NCBI GenBank assembly: GCA_902782985.1 | Contig: CACZPC010000212.1 | Span: 1-6,927 of the forward strand | Direction of reading: 5' to 3' | Origin: Oscillospiraceae bacterium | GTDB taxonomy: Bacteria > Bacillota > Clostridia > Saccharofermentanales > Saccharofermentanaceae | Length of the DNA stretch: 6,927 nucleotides | Part shown: piece after piece, positions 5,958 to 6,927 of the stretch | Layout: every line of letters begins with the position of its first letter | Numbering within the stretch: the stretch's first letter is position 1 | Program-made: the position numbers and the translations under genes | The notes under the pieces: model-generated | Databases searched by the model: none | Seen by the model: only the letters and a program-made list of their open reading frames with translations | Told to the model about the DNA's origin: nothing

Positions 5958-6002
5958 GTGGCGGAAAGTGGAGTAAAAATCCACGCAAGTGGATGAAAGT
6001 GG
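5958..6002 (+). promoter_or_regulatory. MraZ-box array (operator for MraZ autoregulation)
   Basis: GTGG cores occur at 5958, 5968, 5989 and 5999: two pairs at a ten-base period, with 21 bases between the second and third. The last two lie in an exact tandem copy of AAGTGGATGA (5987-5996 and 5997-6006), and the second in AAGTGGAGTA. In the gap, a box in the opposite orientation (CCAC, 5981-5984) replaces the expected direct copy. MraZ proteins are known to bind three or four TGG-containing repeats on a ten-base period upstream of their own gene, so the match of spacing, core and location is strong. Binding should hinder transcription from the promoter directly upstream. Confidence 0.85.
5979..5994 (+). 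repeat. Perfect inverted repeat with GCAA tetraloop in the mraZ leader
   Basis: ATCCAC (5979-5984), GCAA, GTGGAT (5989-5994) is a perfect six-pair inverted repeat. In the transcript it would form a short hairpin with a GNRA-type loop about 50 bases before the mraZ start. In DNA it places one MraZ core head-to-head with another. It is not followed by a T-run and so is not a terminator. Confidence 0.7.
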
Positions 6003-6042
6003 ATGAAATCTGACACACAATAAGTAAGGAAAGAGCTTAGGG

Positions 6043-6474
6043 GTGGCTAGGGACACAAAGAAGATCGATGCTAAGGGAAGATTCTTTATTCCCTCAAAGC
6101 AGAAAGAAGAGCTGGGATCAGAGCTGGTCGTAACGAACAGCCTTGATGTCGGTTATCTTTGTGTTTATTCCAAGGAGCATTTCGCTTCTATCAGGGAACA
6201 GCTCGGAAAGCTCAATTCCATGGATCCCAAGGTCAGAAGGATCAAGCGTGCGATCATCGGTGAGGCGCTTGACGTTAATGTTGATTCCCAGGGAAGGATC
6301 AGCGTTACAAATGAGCTCTGGGAGAAGATAGGAGCACAGCCCGGCGAGGAGATCTGCGTATTTAACGACGAGGGTAAGCTCGATATCTGCACCAAGACGT
6401 TCTATGAGAACGAAGACCACGACATCGGTTCGATCGAGGGTCTTGAGACTACATATTATGTGGAGGGTCTGTAA
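6043..6474 (+). CDS. mraZ: Transcriptional regulator MraZ
   Basis: MraZ is a ring-forming DNA-binding protein of the AbrB/SpoVT-like fold that represses the division and cell wall (dcw) operon it leads. The 143-residue length is typical. It has the two internally related halves: DAKGRFFIPSKQKEEL (9-24) and DSQGRISVTNEL (81-92), each carrying the conserved D-x-x-G-R. The second copy has Val-Thr (88-89) where Ile-Pro is usual, and the first has Gln-Lys (20-21) where Phe-Arg is common, so the protein is somewhat divergent. The start is GTG at 6043: an in-frame TAA at 6025-6027 leaves no other start upstream and the next methionine is residue 60. AAGGAAAGAG (6027-6036, approximately) provides a modest ribosome site. 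GGGG directly before the GTG is too close to help. Upstream GTGG boxes fit self-repression. rsmH follows after one base. Confidence 0.95.
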   Translation: MARDTKKIDAKGRFFIPSKQKEELGSELVVTNSLDVGYLCVYSKEHFASIREQLGKLNSMDPKVRRIKRAIIGEALDVNVDSQGRISVTNELWEKIGAQPGEEICVFNDEGKLDICTKTFYENEDHDIGSIEGLETTYYVEGL

Positions 6475-6475
6475 T

Positions 6476-6927
6476 ATGACTGATAACGAATTTGCTCATG
6501 TTCCGGTCCTCTTTAACGAGTGCATGGAGTATCTGAATATCAAGCCCGACGGTATCTATGTTGATTGCACGGCAGGCGGCGGCGGCCACAGCAGAGGAAT
6601 ACTCGAGAGGTTGTCTGAGAAGGGAACTCTTATATCGCTTGATAAGGATGACAGCGCATTAAGGACTTGTCTTTTGAGCTCCAGACAGTATCCGGATAAG
6701 AACTGGATAATAGTCAAATCCGATTTTTCTGAGATCGACTATGTGATCGGAAGCATGAAGATAGGTAAGGTAGACGGTATCCTTGCTGACCTCGGTGTTT
6801 CTTCACATCAGATAGATACAGCCGAGAGAGGCTTTTCGTATGTTAACGACGGTCCCCTCGATATGAGGATGGATGAGCAGCAGATACTTACTGCCGAGAC
6901 TGTCGTAAATACATATTCCGAATATGA
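6476..6927 (+). CDS. rsmH: 16S rRNA (cytosine(1402)-N4)-methyltransferase RsmH, N-terminal part (runs off window)
   Basis: RsmH uses S-adenosylmethionine to methylate N4 of C1402 in the decoding centre of 16S rRNA. About 150 of some 310 residues are present; the frame is open to the last base. Visible family blocks are HVPVL (8-12), the SAM-binding loop DCTAGGGGHS (30-39), SLDKD (54-58, the acidic residue for the ribose), DGILADLGVSS (100-110), RGFSY (118-122) and GPLDMRM (126-132). The insertion domain and C-terminus lie outside. GGAGGG at 6462-6467, within the end of mraZ, is eight bases before the ATG, and the mraZ stop is one base away, so mraZ and rsmH are co-transcribed and probably coupled. 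The order mraZ-rsmH is the standard head of the dcw cluster; ftsL-like and penicillin-binding protein genes would be expected next. Confidence 0.96.
   Translation, partial: MTDNEFAHVPVLFNECMEYLNIKPDGIYVDCTAGGGGHSRGILERLSEKGTLISLDKDDSALRTCLLSSRQYPDKNWIIVKSDFSEIDYVIGSMKIGKVDGILADLGVSSHQIDTAERGFSYVNDGPLDMRMDEQQILTAETVVNTYSEY

Noticed and set aside
5825..6013. Plus-strand 62-codon frame rich in lysine and tryptophan
   Set aside because: It runs through the terminator stem, the A-tracts, the mraZ promoter and the MraZ boxes. Its composition simply reflects these elements, and the GGAAGGGG-like bases near it belong to the terminator stem.
5774..6018. Two minus-strand frames (80 and 77 codons) in the padR-operon/mraZ gap
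   Set aside because: They overlap the same regulatory elements in two different frames, with no ribosome site and no recognisable product.
1..6927. tRNA or rRNA genes, CRISPR arrays, insertion sequences, attachment sites
   Set aside because: I saw no transposase or integrase motifs, no regularly spaced long repeats and no cloverleaf-like sequence; the only gaps above 100 bases (4416-4521 and 5785-6042) are explained by promoters, terminators and operators.

Overview
The window looks like chromosomal DNA of a Gram-positive Bacillota, most likely class Clostridia. The reasons are the gene order nrnA-truB-ribF (the tail of the nusA/infB cluster in this phylum), strong GGAGG-type ribosome binding sites, a PadR/DUF1700 module, and mraZ-rsmH heading a division/cell-wall cluster. 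Base composition is moderate, with heavy use of AGA/AGG arginine and ATA isoleucine codons. The genus cannot be fixed from this sequence. Every gene I can support is on the + strand.

Region 1 (1-4415) is a tightly packed housekeeping run: the 3' end of nrnA (nanoRNA/pAp phosphatase), truB (tRNA pseudouridine 55 synthase), ribF (FMN/FAD synthesis), lgt (lipoprotein diacylglyceryl transferase) and a rodA-like SEDS glycosyltransferase. Stops and starts overlap or lie within about 20 bases, so this is probably one transcript. It joins RNA turnover and modification and cofactor synthesis to two envelope genes. A weak hairpin with a T-run follows rodA.

Region 2 (about 4455-5849) is a self-contained three-gene unit. 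It has its own good promoter with an extended -10, overlapped by two inverted repeats that could be repressor sites. The genes are a PadR-family repressor, a DUF1700/HAAS membrane protein whose start overlaps the padR stop, and an unrecognised 126-residue single-pass membrane protein with an acidic, repetitive, beta-like outer part. A strong intrinsic terminator ends the unit. The likely reading is an autoregulated envelope-stress or membrane-signalling module placed between two housekeeping blocks.

Region 3 (about 5870-6927) is the start of the dcw cluster. Phased A-tracts lead into a TTGATT-17-TAAAAT promoter. Next comes an array of GTGG boxes on a ten-base period, which is the expected MraZ operator and includes a perfect hairpin with a GCAA loop. 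Then come mraZ (GTG start) and the first half of rsmH, cut by the window edge. MraZ is expected to repress its own operon through these boxes.

The least understood parts are the 126-residue protein, the padR promoter dyads, the mixed-orientation MraZ array and the acidic tail on Lgt. Nothing here demonstrates a wholly new system.
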